A stretch of DNA of 64,000 nucleotides from Candidatus Hodarchaeota archaeon (GTDB lineage: Archaea; Asgardarchaeota; Heimdallarchaeia; Hodarchaeales; Hodarchaeaceae), in assembly GCA_029856365.1 (NCBI GenBank), contig JAHQWW010000004.1:1-64000 (forward strand). The letters run 5' to 3'. Every line of letters begins with the position of its first letter. The first letter of the stretch is position 1. The position numbers and the translations under genes are program-made. This document shows, piece after piece, positions 36,579 to 46,800 of this stretch. The notes under the pieces are model-generated. The model did no database searches, was not told the origin of the DNA, and saw only the letters and a program-made list of their open reading frames with translations.

Positions 36579-37289
36579 TTGAAAATCTCAAGGAACCCTT
36601 TGAAACTTTCTTTATAAAGTACATTCGTGCTATACCAAGTACAAGGATTTACTGAACTGAAGTAGGGGTTATATGAATATCTTTTCCCTCTTAGGTCTAA
36701 TTTAGAAGTAAAACCTTTTATTGTTAAGTATTAGACTTCATTGTTTCGTTAAGTATACGGAAGGTTCTTACCTACAAACTATGGCACCTCGACTAAACCG
36801 TTCACCCCAGTCCTTCTTTTTTACCCAAATGACCTGTCTTTCTTCTCCCATGCCAAATATGAGAATTAAATCTATTAGTTATTTCTCCAGAAAATCAATT
36901 TTTGCTCGTATTTTTTTGATTGAGTCTCCTATTAATCATTTCTCATCTGTCTGCTCCCAATACTAGCCTAAAGAGGAGGTACCACTCCCTTCCCTCCTAG
37001 TTAGGGTGTCTTTACGCGTGTTTGCATCTTTTACGTCTTATATTAGTGAACTTCTTGCTTAAATGTTATAGAAAGATTGATATTTCTTAGCCCCCATCAT
37101 ATCACAAAGTGTATGTATATAATAACCAAAAGACATTAGGAAAATGAATATTATAAAATCGGACAGAATGGTTAAGGAATACACAAAAAGTGTAATAAAT
37201 CCGTTCAAATCGGAAAATATTTCTCCAAAGGGTCAGTTTCTTTGCGTGTATTTTGTTGATTGATATGGTCTAATCTGAGGATTTAGAGA
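36579..37289. other. Long intergenic region
   Basis: About 710 bases. An 81-codon plus-strand frame at 36721-36966 has poor protein character and no start signal, so it is not called. A small inverted repeat AGGAGG (36974-36979) with CCTCCT (36993-36998) around a 13-base loop lies in its right part. No tRNA or recognisable RNA was found. The right end carries the upstream region of the 37290 gene cluster. Confidence 0.45.
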
Positions 37290-37673
37290 GTGCCTTTCAT
37301 TAATATCTCATTCGCTGAAGCTAGCCAATCCTTGCAAGATCCGTCTCTTATCGTTGAATTACTAAAAGAGAAGAAAATCAACCCTAAAGAGTCGAATCTT
37401 CTAGAAAAGTTAGGTCTTTTCTCTAGAAACCGGTCTCCAAGTATTCTTGATGAGATAAGGGTACTATGTGAACAATCATTTGGCATCAAAGGTGAAGACG
37501 CGTTTGAAAAATTGTCTCGTTTTGCTAAAAGCCAGAATAAACGTGTTTCTTGGGTGATTTTTTCACGGACATTCCAATCTATTCAATATGATGACCGAAA
37601 TCCTCTGGAAGATTACAATCCTCGCGTGTCAGAAGTGTTAACCATCACTTCTAAATATAAAGTTGTAAAATGA
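37290..37673 (+). CDS. Hypothetical protein, first gene of longin/TPR cluster
   Basis: A 127-residue soluble helical protein starting at GTG, with GAGG about ten bases upstream. Segments include PSLIVELLKEKKINPKESNL and SILDEIRVLCEQSFGIKGED. No family is recognised. Its stop overlaps the next start (ATGA at 37670-37673), so it is translationally coupled to the 596-residue protein and probably works with it. Confidence 0.65.
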   Translation: MPFINISFAEASQSLQDPSLIVELLKEKKINPKESNLLEKLGLFSRNRSPSILDEIRVLCEQSFGIKGEDAFEKLSRFAKSQNKRVSWVIFSRTFQSIQYDDRNPLEDYNPRVSEVLTITSKYKVVK

Positions 37674-39460
37674 CTCGTGTAGTGACTCTAATGCAACAAT
37701 CAGACTGTGAAGAGCTAGTACGTGAAGCAACAGAAGCTTCTAAGCATTCTCTTGATGTTTCAGCAGCGATTTTTGAAGAGGCAGCAAAATGTTATGACAA
37801 ACTGGGAGATCGGAAAAAAGCTGGGCAATATCTCACTTTAGCAGGAGACTTTTTTCTTGATTTAGATAATAAAGAAAGAGCAGCCTCATGTTATGGAAAA
37901 GCAATAATGAGGCATTTAATGATTGATGATATAAACACGGCTGAAATCTTGCTTGAAAAAGGAAAAGAATATGGATTTTCCTCATCAACTCATCAATATA
38001 GAATTGCATTAGATACGCTGGAAAGACAAAAGAAAGCAAAAACTGAGGAAGATGAAACTGAAGAACCAATAAAAGAAGCAGAAGCCCTTCCAGATGTTGA
38101 TATTCTACCACTTGAAGAGGAAGAAGAAGAGGAGTTAATTCCCCTTGATAATGATTTTTTTTCTCTTGACAAAGATACTCAACCAAAAAAGCAAGAATTC
38201 ATGATTCCTCAACTCGAGAAGGAACAACCCTCAACATTAGGTTCCTATGCTGTTCTTGCAGCCGTTTCACAGGTAACAAGAGAGAAAATAAGTCATGAAA
38301 TTCAAACTAATGCATTTGTAAAGAATTCATCTGGTGAATCACAATTTCTTGAACCACAGTTTACCTTAAGTCCAGTAGAACCTATTGATAATTCAAATGA
38401 TGTTGTCGACATATTAACAAGTAGTCATCCTCCTGATTCTGAGGTTAAAGAAGAATCAGTTCCATTTGAATACTTAAAAAGTAGTGATACTCTTGATTTA
38501 GACTATACAGCAAAAACGGAAATCACTAATGAATTTGAGGACGATTTGGTTGATATCGAAATTATTAATACTATTCCATTCAGCTTTCAAGTAGTTAATA
38601 TTGTAACGGAATTTGAATTAGATGAAAAAAAGCGTACAAGTGATGGATTGGTTTTTACTTGGAAAAAAGATAGGATAGAACCTGGAGAAAAGATTTCTGT
38701 TGAGTATATTCTGAGAAAGCGAGTAGAACGCTCTATTATTTTAAGAAAAGAAAACAAAGTTTCTGTGATAAATATTTATCAATCTATACAGCAAGATTTG
38801 CAGGCTAAATTGGATTTTGTGAATACATCGGGAAAAGTTTTTCATGAAATCTTGGTGGAGGATGTCATTCCCCCCGAATTAATAGTCAATAATTCCAATT
38901 CGAACAAAAAAATCAAACCTGTGACAATACCAACACATGATAGTACCCTTTATAGATGGATTTTCAGCACACTGTTACCAGGTGACAATTTTTCCGTATT
39001 TTATGAATTTCGTGAGAAACCTCTAACTAGACATTATATTGATGAGTATGAATGTGATACTGGTTTCGCCAAAATTGAGAAAATATCACAACCAGCTGTG
39101 GATACTAAACAATGTGAGTACTTGTGGTTTTATTCTTTAGAGAATTCGACATCTGATGACATTACTATGATAGATCGAATTCCTTCAGACTACAATCTAA
39201 TGTTAGTAGATCCACCCCATTTGACCCCTTCCATAAAGAAAGAAAAAACTCATCAAGTTCTAACTTGGCAATTAAGTTCTGACGAAGTTAGAATAATACT
39301 AGTTTTAAGGATAAATGGATCCGAGTCATTCACTTCATTGGCACCTTCGATTGAGTTCACTCGTGGAGAACAACCCCAACTAGTTGAGAAGACAACGAAA
39401 TCAGAGAAAAAAATGGTCAACTTGTGTCGTTTGAAAAAAATATTGAAGGAGTCGATTTAA
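37670..39460 (+). CDS. SNAP/TPR-like N-terminus fused to repeated beta domains
   Basis: A 596-residue protein. Residues about 10-125 form helix pairs of the TPR/SNAP type (AAIFEEAAKCYDKLGDRKKA, KERAASCYGKAIMRHLM). An acidic linker (125-280) follows. The C-terminal 310 residues contain two to three beta modules with the pattern of DUF11-like or conserved-repeat domains: EDDLVDIEIINTIPFSFQVV with LVFTWKKDRIEPGEKISVEY, then LDFVNTSGKVFHEILVEDVI with RWIFSTLLPGDNFSVFYEF. Such domains are usually extracellular, but there is no signal peptide here, so this is an intracellular use of the fold. Start and preceding stop overlap; the next gene starts 36 bases later. Confidence 0.7.
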   Translation: MTRVVTLMQQSDCEELVREATEASKHSLDVSAAIFEEAAKCYDKLGDRKKAGQYLTLAGDFFLDLDNKERAASCYGKAIMRHLMIDDINTAEILLEKGKEYGFSSSTHQYRIALDTLERQKKAKTEEDETEEPIKEAEALPDVDILPLEEEEEEELIPLDNDFFSLDKDTQPKKQEFMIPQLEKEQPSTLGSYAVLAAVSQVTREKISHEIQTNAFVKNSSGESQFLEPQFTLSPVEPIDNSNDVVDILTSSHPPDSEVKEESVPFEYLKSSDTLDLDYTAKTEITNEFEDDLVDIEIINTIPFSFQVVNIVTEFELDEKKRTSDGLVFTWKKDRIEPGEKISVEYILRKRVERSIILRKENKVSVINIYQSIQQDLQAKLDFVNTSGKVFHEILVEDVIPPELIVNNSNSNKKIKPVTIPTHDSTLYRWIFSTLLPGDNFSVFYEFREKPLTRHYIDEYECDTGFAKIEKISQPAVDTKQCEYLWFYSLENSTSDDITMIDRIPSDYNLMLVDPPHLTPSIKKEKTHQVLTWQLSSDEVRIILVLRINGSESFTSLAPSIEFTRGEQPQLVEKTTKSEKKMVNLCRLKKILKESI

Positions 39461-39496
39461 ACGTCTAATCTGCCAGATTTCGTGGAACCACCAAGA

Positions 39497-41425
39497 ATGG
39501 ACCTTACTATCCTTGCAGTCCGCTGGGATGATATTTCAGGTCCATCTATAATTTCTTTGTTTCCGCATGCTGCGTTAAACGACCCTGAATCTGTCGCCTT
39601 GCAAATTTATCTTGCATCTGTGACAGTTTTTGGGCAACATGGTCATTCACAACGAACAGAATTCTCTGTTCCTTTATTAAGCTTAGGTAAAGGTATCTCG
39701 GCCCGTGTTGCTTTTGATTCATGGCCAGATACTAGTTTACGAGGAAAAGAACGTCCATTTTTTTTAGCATTTTTGACAGATCAATCCACAGACGAAATCT
39801 TAAGCTCTCATCTGAATAACTTCATTTTTGAATATCTAGATATCCTGAAAGAGGAGATCGCTGATTTCTCTGCTCAAAAGATCTGGGATAAAATAGCTGA
39901 ATCACTTCATGCTTTAGAGACAGAAGATAAATTCGACGCCATTTCCTTTGAGGTTAATTCGGATTATGCCATTCCTCGAGCTCTACAAGATCTTGAAACC
40001 GCTAAAGAAGCTTGGGAAAATCTCAAGGACAGAAATCAATTATGGACAGCTTTACGTGTTGCAAACAGGTTAGAAAACGTTGATGATAAAGCAGCAGGAT
40101 TTGCTTTCTCTCTAGTCGGCAAGATTTTTTTGACTGGAAACAGTTATCGAGAGGCAGGAGAATCTTATGAAAAAGCCATAAACTGCTACTCTCGCATTCG
40201 ATTGTTTGAGAAAGCTGGTGAAGCTTCATATTTTGCAGGTAAGTGCGCTTATCATTTACAAGAATATGAGAAAGCAATTGAACTTATTCAGGCTGCAACC
40301 CTTTGGATAAAAGATCCCTCCTTAATCGCATCACTCAATTATGATATGGGTATTGTACTCCATGAACAGTCGCGCTATGAAGAATCAAATGTATGCTTTG
40401 AGAAAGCAGTTAGGTTAACATCGGATAAACAGACTGCAGCTGAATATTCATCAACTTTTGCAAGTAAATTAATGCTTCAAGCTGAAAAAGAAAAAGAAGA
40501 AAATCCTACTTATGCGTTTGGATTAATTCGGAGATCAGCTGAACAACGAGAAGAAGCCTCTCGTTTATTACAGTTAACAGAGGAAAACTCTAAAAAAGCA
40601 GCAACATCATTGATCTTGGCAGCGAGCGCTTACTTCTCACTAGGAAATAAAAAAAAAGGAGGGAATCTTTTAGAGGATGCAACAAATCTTTTTATTGAAG
40701 CTGGAGATTATATTTCCGCAGGTAAGTCATTATATGATGGTGCTCGAATGATCAGGGATAGAGAAAGGTCTTATGAGTTACTTTCCCGTGCATTATCTTT
40801 GTTAAGAGAACGAGAGATCACGATTAAAGAAAACAGACTTTTAGGCCTGATTTCATTTGAAAAGGGTAAAATTGAGGAGAAAAAAAACAAGTGTTCTCCT
40901 GCCCTAGAGTCATTTAATTATGCTCTTCAGTGTCTTTCTAGATCAAGTACTCCCATTTCTGATCTTATTCCTGTTCAAATTCAGTATGCCAACGCTCTTT
41001 TTCGAATGGAAGATTTCGAAAAAGCTGCAGAGCTATTTCTTGCTGGAACTAAAGGATTGTCAACACTTCCTTCTACAGAAATTGTCGTGGACCAAAAGAA
41101 AAAAGCATTAATGAATGCATTAATTAGTTTACGTCGAGCAAGTACTGCGTATCATAACGCTGCTATCATTATTCTGAAGGAAAAGGACGAAAACCGTGCG
41201 ATGTCGATGTTCGCTCATTCTGTTTCACTATTGTTAGAGTGGGTCGAAAATAATCCAAAAAGTAATCAAGATGAAGTTAAAAAGGTGGTAACAACCCGTG
41301 TTTCACGTTTATCGTTAAAAAAGGATCTTCTATTGCTAGCTGAGTCCAAATTCAAGTTAGATTCTATGATTGAAAGCCTAAATATGACCCATCAATCACT
41401 TGGAACTACTGATAATAATGAATAA
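39497..41425 (+). CDS. Longin-like N-terminal domain plus TPR/SNAP solenoid
   Basis: A 642-residue protein. The first 130 residues start MDLTILAVRWDDISGPSIIS and continue with ISARVAFDSWPDTSLRG and PFFLAFLTDQST: a small alpha/beta domain with the W-D-x-x-G-P turn often seen in longin or roadblock-type domains of trafficking proteins. Residues 180-620 are helical repeats of the TPR/SNAP type (AGESYEKAINCYSRIRLFEK, EYEKAIELIQAATLWI, EDFEKAAELFLAGTKG). No signal peptide. The ATG at 39497 begins the domain; a GTG at 39482 would add five residues. Third gene of the 37290 cluster. A membrane-trafficking-like role is an attractive inference from domain types, not shown. Confidence 0.68.
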   Translation: MDLTILAVRWDDISGPSIISLFPHAALNDPESVALQIYLASVTVFGQHGHSQRTEFSVPLLSLGKGISARVAFDSWPDTSLRGKERPFFLAFLTDQSTDEILSSHLNNFIFEYLDILKEEIADFSAQKIWDKIAESLHALETEDKFDAISFEVNSDYAIPRALQDLETAKEAWENLKDRNQLWTALRVANRLENVDDKAAGFAFSLVGKIFLTGNSYREAGESYEKAINCYSRIRLFEKAGEASYFAGKCAYHLQEYEKAIELIQAATLWIKDPSLIASLNYDMGIVLHEQSRYEESNVCFEKAVRLTSDKQTAAEYSSTFASKLMLQAEKEKEENPTYAFGLIRRSAEQREEASRLLQLTEENSKKAATSLILAASAYFSLGNKKKGGNLLEDATNLFIEAGDYISAGKSLYDGARMIRDRERSYELLSRALSLLREREITIKENRLLGLISFEKGKIEEKKNKCSPALESFNYALQCLSRSSTPISDLIPVQIQYANALFRMEDFEKAAELFLAGTKGLSTLPSTEIVVDQKKKALMNALISLRRASTAYHNAAIIILKEKDENRAMSMFAHSVSLLLEWVENNPKSNQDEVKKVVTTRVSRLSLKKDLLLLAESKFKLDSMIESLNMTHQSLGTTDNNE

Positions 41426-41477
41426 TTCTATAATATTTTTTAGTCTGGAGGATATCCATTTTTCTTCTTTAAGCCGT

Positions 41478-43682
41478 TTAAACTAGCTTTGGCTTCAGAT
41501 GATTTTCAATTTTATCCTTCTTTTTCTGTAATTTCTCTTTTCTTGCTTTTAACCGATTAATTATCTCCGTATGCTTAGTTTCGGAAATCTCATTATTCAA
41601 AAATTTTTCATCAGTGAAATTAATGGATTCTTCAATACGAGTTAAGGCTTCTTCTATTTCTTGAAGTTGTGGATAACCTATTGGTATACCCTTGCTATTA
41701 AGATCTGATGGAAAGTGTACAGTAACTTTCTTTTCTTTTCTAATATATTTGTGTTTATGTTTACGTTTTGAATCATGACTTTCTATTCTCTTAATGCTCT
41801 TTAGGCCTTTTATAGCCTTTAGACCTTTCTCTCTCATAGGAGCATCACTCAATAATTCATCTTCCCCTACAATGAATCCCATCTTCTCTCCTTTCGAATC
41901 AGTCAATAATAATTGAGGATCTTCTTTAAAGAGAGCTTCTACTCGTTTAGTAAATAACTGATCGAAATTCTGTTTGTCCTGAATGATTTTTGCTTTCATT
42001 TCTTCTAAATTAATTGGATCCCCCTCCTGAATATCTATTCCAAAAACTCGGACTTTTTCTCCAAAAGGTGTCTCAATAACGGAAACAAAAGGAGTCTGTA
42101 CGAAAGAATAGTCGGTTGTTTCTAGGACTGTGACAAAACCTCCAAAAACTTGGAAATATTGGCCAACTCCTTTAACCTCGATAACTTTGACAAGACCTCC
42201 TAAAACATTGACCAATTCTAACATTTTAGATTCAAAAACATAGATTCCTGGTAACCTTACTAAAGAATAGTCTTCTGTTTCTGTTATCGAATACTTAGAT
42301 GGTGTAGTATCCAAAACTGATGAAAAAATCCCTTGTGGTCCGCGCCATGTTTTCAGATCATTCAATGCTTTTTTAGTTTTTTCAAAAATTTCTGTTGCAG
42401 CATCAATACCCGCGTTTTTTAACTCTGCTTCGGTCAGTTCACTCATTTCTTTGGGATTCAATTGGAGTTTTATTTTATCCCATTCTTCTGGCTTTAACCA
42501 AAGTGTGGTTGTTCCTTCAATTGCTTTTTTTGACGAAGTTTCTTGATCTTCTGTCTTTGTTTCCATTTCAGACTTACCCATAAGCACTAACGCAGTTCCT
42601 TTTTCGGTAACCGTTGGAACAGCGATAGCTCCCTTACTAGCCATCACCGATGTGTTTCCCTTACTCACAAGCTTCATCTGATCAGTTGGAATTGTATATA
42701 CTCGTTCTGTTTTCTTGAACTCAGTTTTTTGTATAGTTTGCGCAAAATTCTGAACTCGATTACCAAGCTGACTAGAAGGATCAATAACTTGAACTTGACC
42801 AGAAACAGCATTCATGAGAGATCCAAACCGACTATCCCGTTTTTTTGGTGTAAAAATCAAGATAAATCCTATTAATAAGCTCAGGAATGCAATAAATTGA
42901 AACTGTTCAACATAAAATGAATTAACCCACTGTAATAAAAGTATGATTAACAGAAAGAAACCCCCAGCTAGTAAAGCATCACGAAATCTTTCCGTTGATG
43001 ATTTTAATGCTTGGTACTGATTGAATAGGTCAGTTGTACTCAAAGTTAATTGTTTGGGAGCTACTGGAAACAGATTACCGATTAAAAACATAAAGAATGT
43101 AATCAAAAGCAAAAAATCGAAATCGATTGGGAGTATTGGAATAGGATGGTAAAGATTAATCCCCTGACAAATGTAAAAAAATAGGCTTGCTAACCAACAA
43201 CCTTGAAGAATCCTTTGAATATAAAATAAATAACCCATTTTAAGAATTTTAAAGGAAAAGCTGTTCAGTAAAATAGTAAAAGGAATGAGAATACACACGA
43301 GAGCTCGCTCGAGCTCTCCATAAGATATTATTATAGCTGAATCCCATATATCTGGGATCATACTATTTGGGGTAGAAATTAAGATGAGAAGATAGAAGAT
43401 AAAGATCTTAACAGCACGATTCATTGGAGAAGCTGCTGATTTATCCTCTCCTATGAGATATATATACAATGGGGTGAATAAAAAAAGAGCTATTAGACCA
43501 GTGAATATTGTGGCACGAAATAGTCCAGTTTGTGGGAACAAAAACGCTGATATCCACCAAAAAACCAGTAACAATAGGAATACTAAATCAAGAAATGTCC
43601 TCGGTTTGAAAAATTGTTCTGTTTGGTCTAGTGCAAAACCTTCTAATGACCTGTATTTTGGCAATTGAAAATGTTCTGTCAA
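41478..43682 (-). CDS. Polytopic membrane protein with large cytosolic tail
   Basis: A 734-residue protein of unknown family. The N-terminal 285 residues hold about seven or eight membrane helices (for example LDLVFLLLLVFWWISAFLF, IFTGLIALFLFTPLYIYLI, AGGFFLLIILLLQW, FIAFLSLLIGFILIF). The cytosolic remainder contains a beta-rich region with internal similarity (LELVNVLGGLVKVIEV and YFQVFGGFVTVLETT), a strongly basic stretch (HDSKRKHKHKYIRKEKK) and a C-terminal coiled coil. It is convergent with the longin/TPR gene. It may anchor or scaffold cytosolic partners at the membrane; no enzyme motif was seen. Confidence 0.68.
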   Translation of the reverse strand: MTEHFQLPKYRSLEGFALDQTEQFFKPRTFLDLVFLLLLVFWWISAFLFPQTGLFRATIFTGLIALFLFTPLYIYLIGEDKSAASPMNRAVKIFIFYLLILISTPNSMIPDIWDSAIIISYGELERALVCILIPFTILLNSFSFKILKMGYLFYIQRILQGCWLASLFFYICQGINLYHPIPILPIDFDFLLLITFFMFLIGNLFPVAPKQLTLSTTDLFNQYQALKSSTERFRDALLAGGFFLLIILLLQWVNSFYVEQFQFIAFLSLLIGFILIFTPKKRDSRFGSLMNAVSGQVQVIDPSSQLGNRVQNFAQTIQKTEFKKTERVYTIPTDQMKLVSKGNTSVMASKGAIAVPTVTEKGTALVLMGKSEMETKTEDQETSSKKAIEGTTTLWLKPEEWDKIKLQLNPKEMSELTEAELKNAGIDAATEIFEKTKKALNDLKTWRGPQGIFSSVLDTTPSKYSITETEDYSLVRLPGIYVFESKMLELVNVLGGLVKVIEVKGVGQYFQVFGGFVTVLETTDYSFVQTPFVSVIETPFGEKVRVFGIDIQEGDPINLEEMKAKIIQDKQNFDQLFTKRVEALFKEDPQLLLTDSKGEKMGFIVGEDELLSDAPMREKGLKAIKGLKSIKRIESHDSKRKHKHKYIRKEKKVTVHFPSDLNSKGIPIGYPQLQEIEEALTRIEESINFTDEKFLNNEISETKHTEIINRLKARKEKLQKKKDKIENHLKPKLV

Positions 43683-43878
43683 GTAAAAATCAACCTCTGT
43701 ATAAAGTTGGTCTTTAAAAGCAATGAGGGATTATTTTGTAAAAATTTTTGTTATGATGTTTTTACATTTTTATGTATGAATTTTACCTATAAAGTTTAAA
43801 AACCCTAGTTTTGCGGTAACGAAAATAAATGAAATGAATAAAAAGAAAAAGTCTAACTACATGTTTCCAAGTGAGTTA

Positions 43879-46800
43879 TTATTTAATAAGACGTCCTCCA
43901 CAAAATGTACACCCCTCGTTTGTAATTTCCAACGGATTAACTAAAGCTCCACATTCTGAACATACCATAAGCTCTTCTCTCGGTGTATCTAGTTCTAATT
44001 CATCATTTCCATTCGCAAAAATTTCATTTGTTTCCAACTCATGAATCTCTTCTGAAGAAATTAGTGGTACTTTTTCTAGTACTCCTTGAGTTGTTGACTT
44101 TGATACTGATTTAGAGGGTGTATGAGACACTTTGGTTTTAGCATCATTCTTAAAGCTAGCTTTTTTCTTATCACTTGTTTTATTAACCAAAATAACAGGT
44201 TTTGGTTCATCTGTTTGCTTTTCATTCTGAAAAAGACTAACTAAGCCCTGAGATCTTAATTTTTTTTGCTTAGAGGATTTGATACTAATAGTATGCTTTT
44301 TAGTTTTCGTTTTAAGTCTTTTAGTCCTTCGTTTTTTCTTAACACTCTTTTTTTGTTCTTCCAAGAAGTGATATTGTACTTCCTGAGGCTGCGCTGTTTC
44401 TATTTCATTTAAGTCTAGTATCCTTTGTTGTAGTGGCGTTAGTTGCTGAGCTTCCCTTGGATATCGAATCATCCGATCGTAAATTCGTCCAGGCCCAAAA
44501 ACATCTTCAATATATTGATTAACATCTATTAATTTCTGCAAATCATCTTTTGTACTGAGTTCACCTAGCATAAAACTAAGAGTAGCTATAGCGTGTTTCA
44601 CCAAGACTCTTTTTATCGTTTTAAAGTCAAAATCAAAAAGTTGTCGTGGTATAACATGGTTCCCTTTGATATTCAACATCTGAATCCGTGTGCCAGGATC
44701 TACAGAAAATCCTAGATCTTTTAGAATATATGCAGCAGAGACTTGGGGTAATTTTGATTTATATGCTCTCAATGGTTTGTTGATCGCTTTTGGTTTGACA
44801 AAGTAACTGGGATCCATCTGGCCCTCGGTCATCTCAGTTCGAATCAGATTTCCCTCTCTATCGGCATTTTCATATAGCTGATCAAGTGTAATAGGATTGT
44901 CTGGGTTGTACTGATCCAAATAAGTGTTAATAATTCTCTCTTGAAAGTATTTCTGTAGTTGTGAAAAATCCGCTCGTTTTGATTCTAAACCCGTTAGTTC
45001 CTCTTCTATCCACACACGATTTTTCTGATTAAAACTATACACAATATATTTCTTCTTTCCCATTACAAATTGAAAGTCATAAGGCCCATCCTGTTCAAAT
45101 TGAATAAGGCTTTTACTTGATCGTGTAATTGTTTCTCCGTTATTTATCCAATAATTATCATTCTTTGAAACTGTTGCCACTTTTTCATTGAGAATTTTAT
45201 CAATAAGACTGACATTGAAGACTTTAGATCCATTTTCTTCATGAGGATTCTCAATTGTGACAGAAAAGTCCAAGGGGAATAATTTGGGAACCCACAACCA
45301 TATACCGTCAGTATTATGGCAAACAATGCCACCATTTGCAGATACAAAATTATTATTATCTTCTACAGATAGATCATAAACATAGTCAGTAGTCTTTTTT
45401 ATTTTGGTTATTCCTTTCTTCTTTAATCCAATAATTTCATTTAACTTTACATTCTCATAATGTAGTTTACTTCCCTGTTTCCAATTTTCTATATCCATAA
45501 AATTGACCATATACACAATATTTCCAGATGAACTTGAGGTTGTTTCTTGAATACTTACAATATAGCCTAATTCCTTACCTAATACGTACAAATCATCTCG
45601 CAATCCATCACTTGAAGTCCAGAATACCATTCGTTTTCCTTGTTTACTACCATCACCTTTGAAATATCCCGTTAAAAAGGCTTTTTTCACATTTGAACTC
45701 GAATTTAGAATCAACTTGGGAATTCTCTTTTCAAACGCATCTTTTCCACAACCCAATGCCTCAAATAGATGATAAAAGAAGAGGTTATCCATCGCTAATC
45801 TGTATGTTTCAGTTTTAGAATCAGAAAGAGCTGGACTTATTTTAAAATATGATGATAAATTATCTGCAACCATCTCTATTAATTTCTTAATTCGGTTTAG
45901 ATTATCCATATTTTGTTGAGAGATGCCTACACTTATCTTATCGTTATAAATTCCTGATGTACCCTCAGCTACATACCAACCACAAAGTTCAGCGATATTT
46001 TCATCTAGATGAATTTGTATTGGATATTTGTAGCTTCTCAATGTACCAATAAGTGCTTCTTCTGCATATTCATCTTTGAACTCATTCAATGGAATCCTAT
46101 AATAGTTTTTTCTTCTAGTTTTGTCATTTTTATCATATCTAAGACTAGATATTGGATATTTATTCCATTTCTCATTGGTATCTTCAGGTATGAACACATA
46201 TAAATCAATTTCAGTAATCTTGTGTTGGTTGAAATTAATCATTAATTTATTCTTTTTAACAGCAGGAAATCTAGCAATATGAGCAATAAATTCTTCTTCA
46301 AGTTTTTTTACTTCCATCGGTTCAAATAAGTTTTTATTTATATGAAAAATACTATGTGAATCAGTTGTAACAATGCTTCCAAAAGGAGTTTTAATCTTAT
46401 AAACATCTTTCGATGAAATTTGTCTAATACATTTGATAATCGGTTTCCATTCAACTTTACCTATTTTTGAAACTGAAAGGACGGCCCAATCTTCAGGTAC
46501 AATGATATAATCTACTAATCGTGAATTATCTGTTGTTTCAACTCCTTTAATAGACAAACAATAATCATAAAACTCACCAATTGACAAAACTTGAATTAAA
46601 CCATCAGGATCTTGAAAAATTAACCTTTCATTATAATCAAGGCTATCCAATTCTGTGACTAAGCCTATTTGCTCTAGTTGATTCGCAGCCCAAAATATCA
46701 AATTGGCTGATAATTTTGTTGTAATCCCAGCACACGGCATACTTGCATTCCTAACACCTCCTTTCATACCAAGGAGCCCATAAATACTGTTTAAAGGAAC

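Noticed and set aside
36721..36966. 81-codon plus-strand frame in the long intergenic region
   Set aside because: Rich in Ser, Phe and Arg with no domain, and no ribosome-binding site; chance frame more likely.
36974..36998. AGGAGG/CCTCCT inverted repeat as an RNA element
   Set aside because: Six base pairs with a 13-base loop is expected by chance and has no conserved context.
45313..46644. Endonuclease region as a separate gene or as a group I intron
   Set aside because: The frame is continuous through both polymerase parts and carries protein-splicing blocks, so it is an intein.
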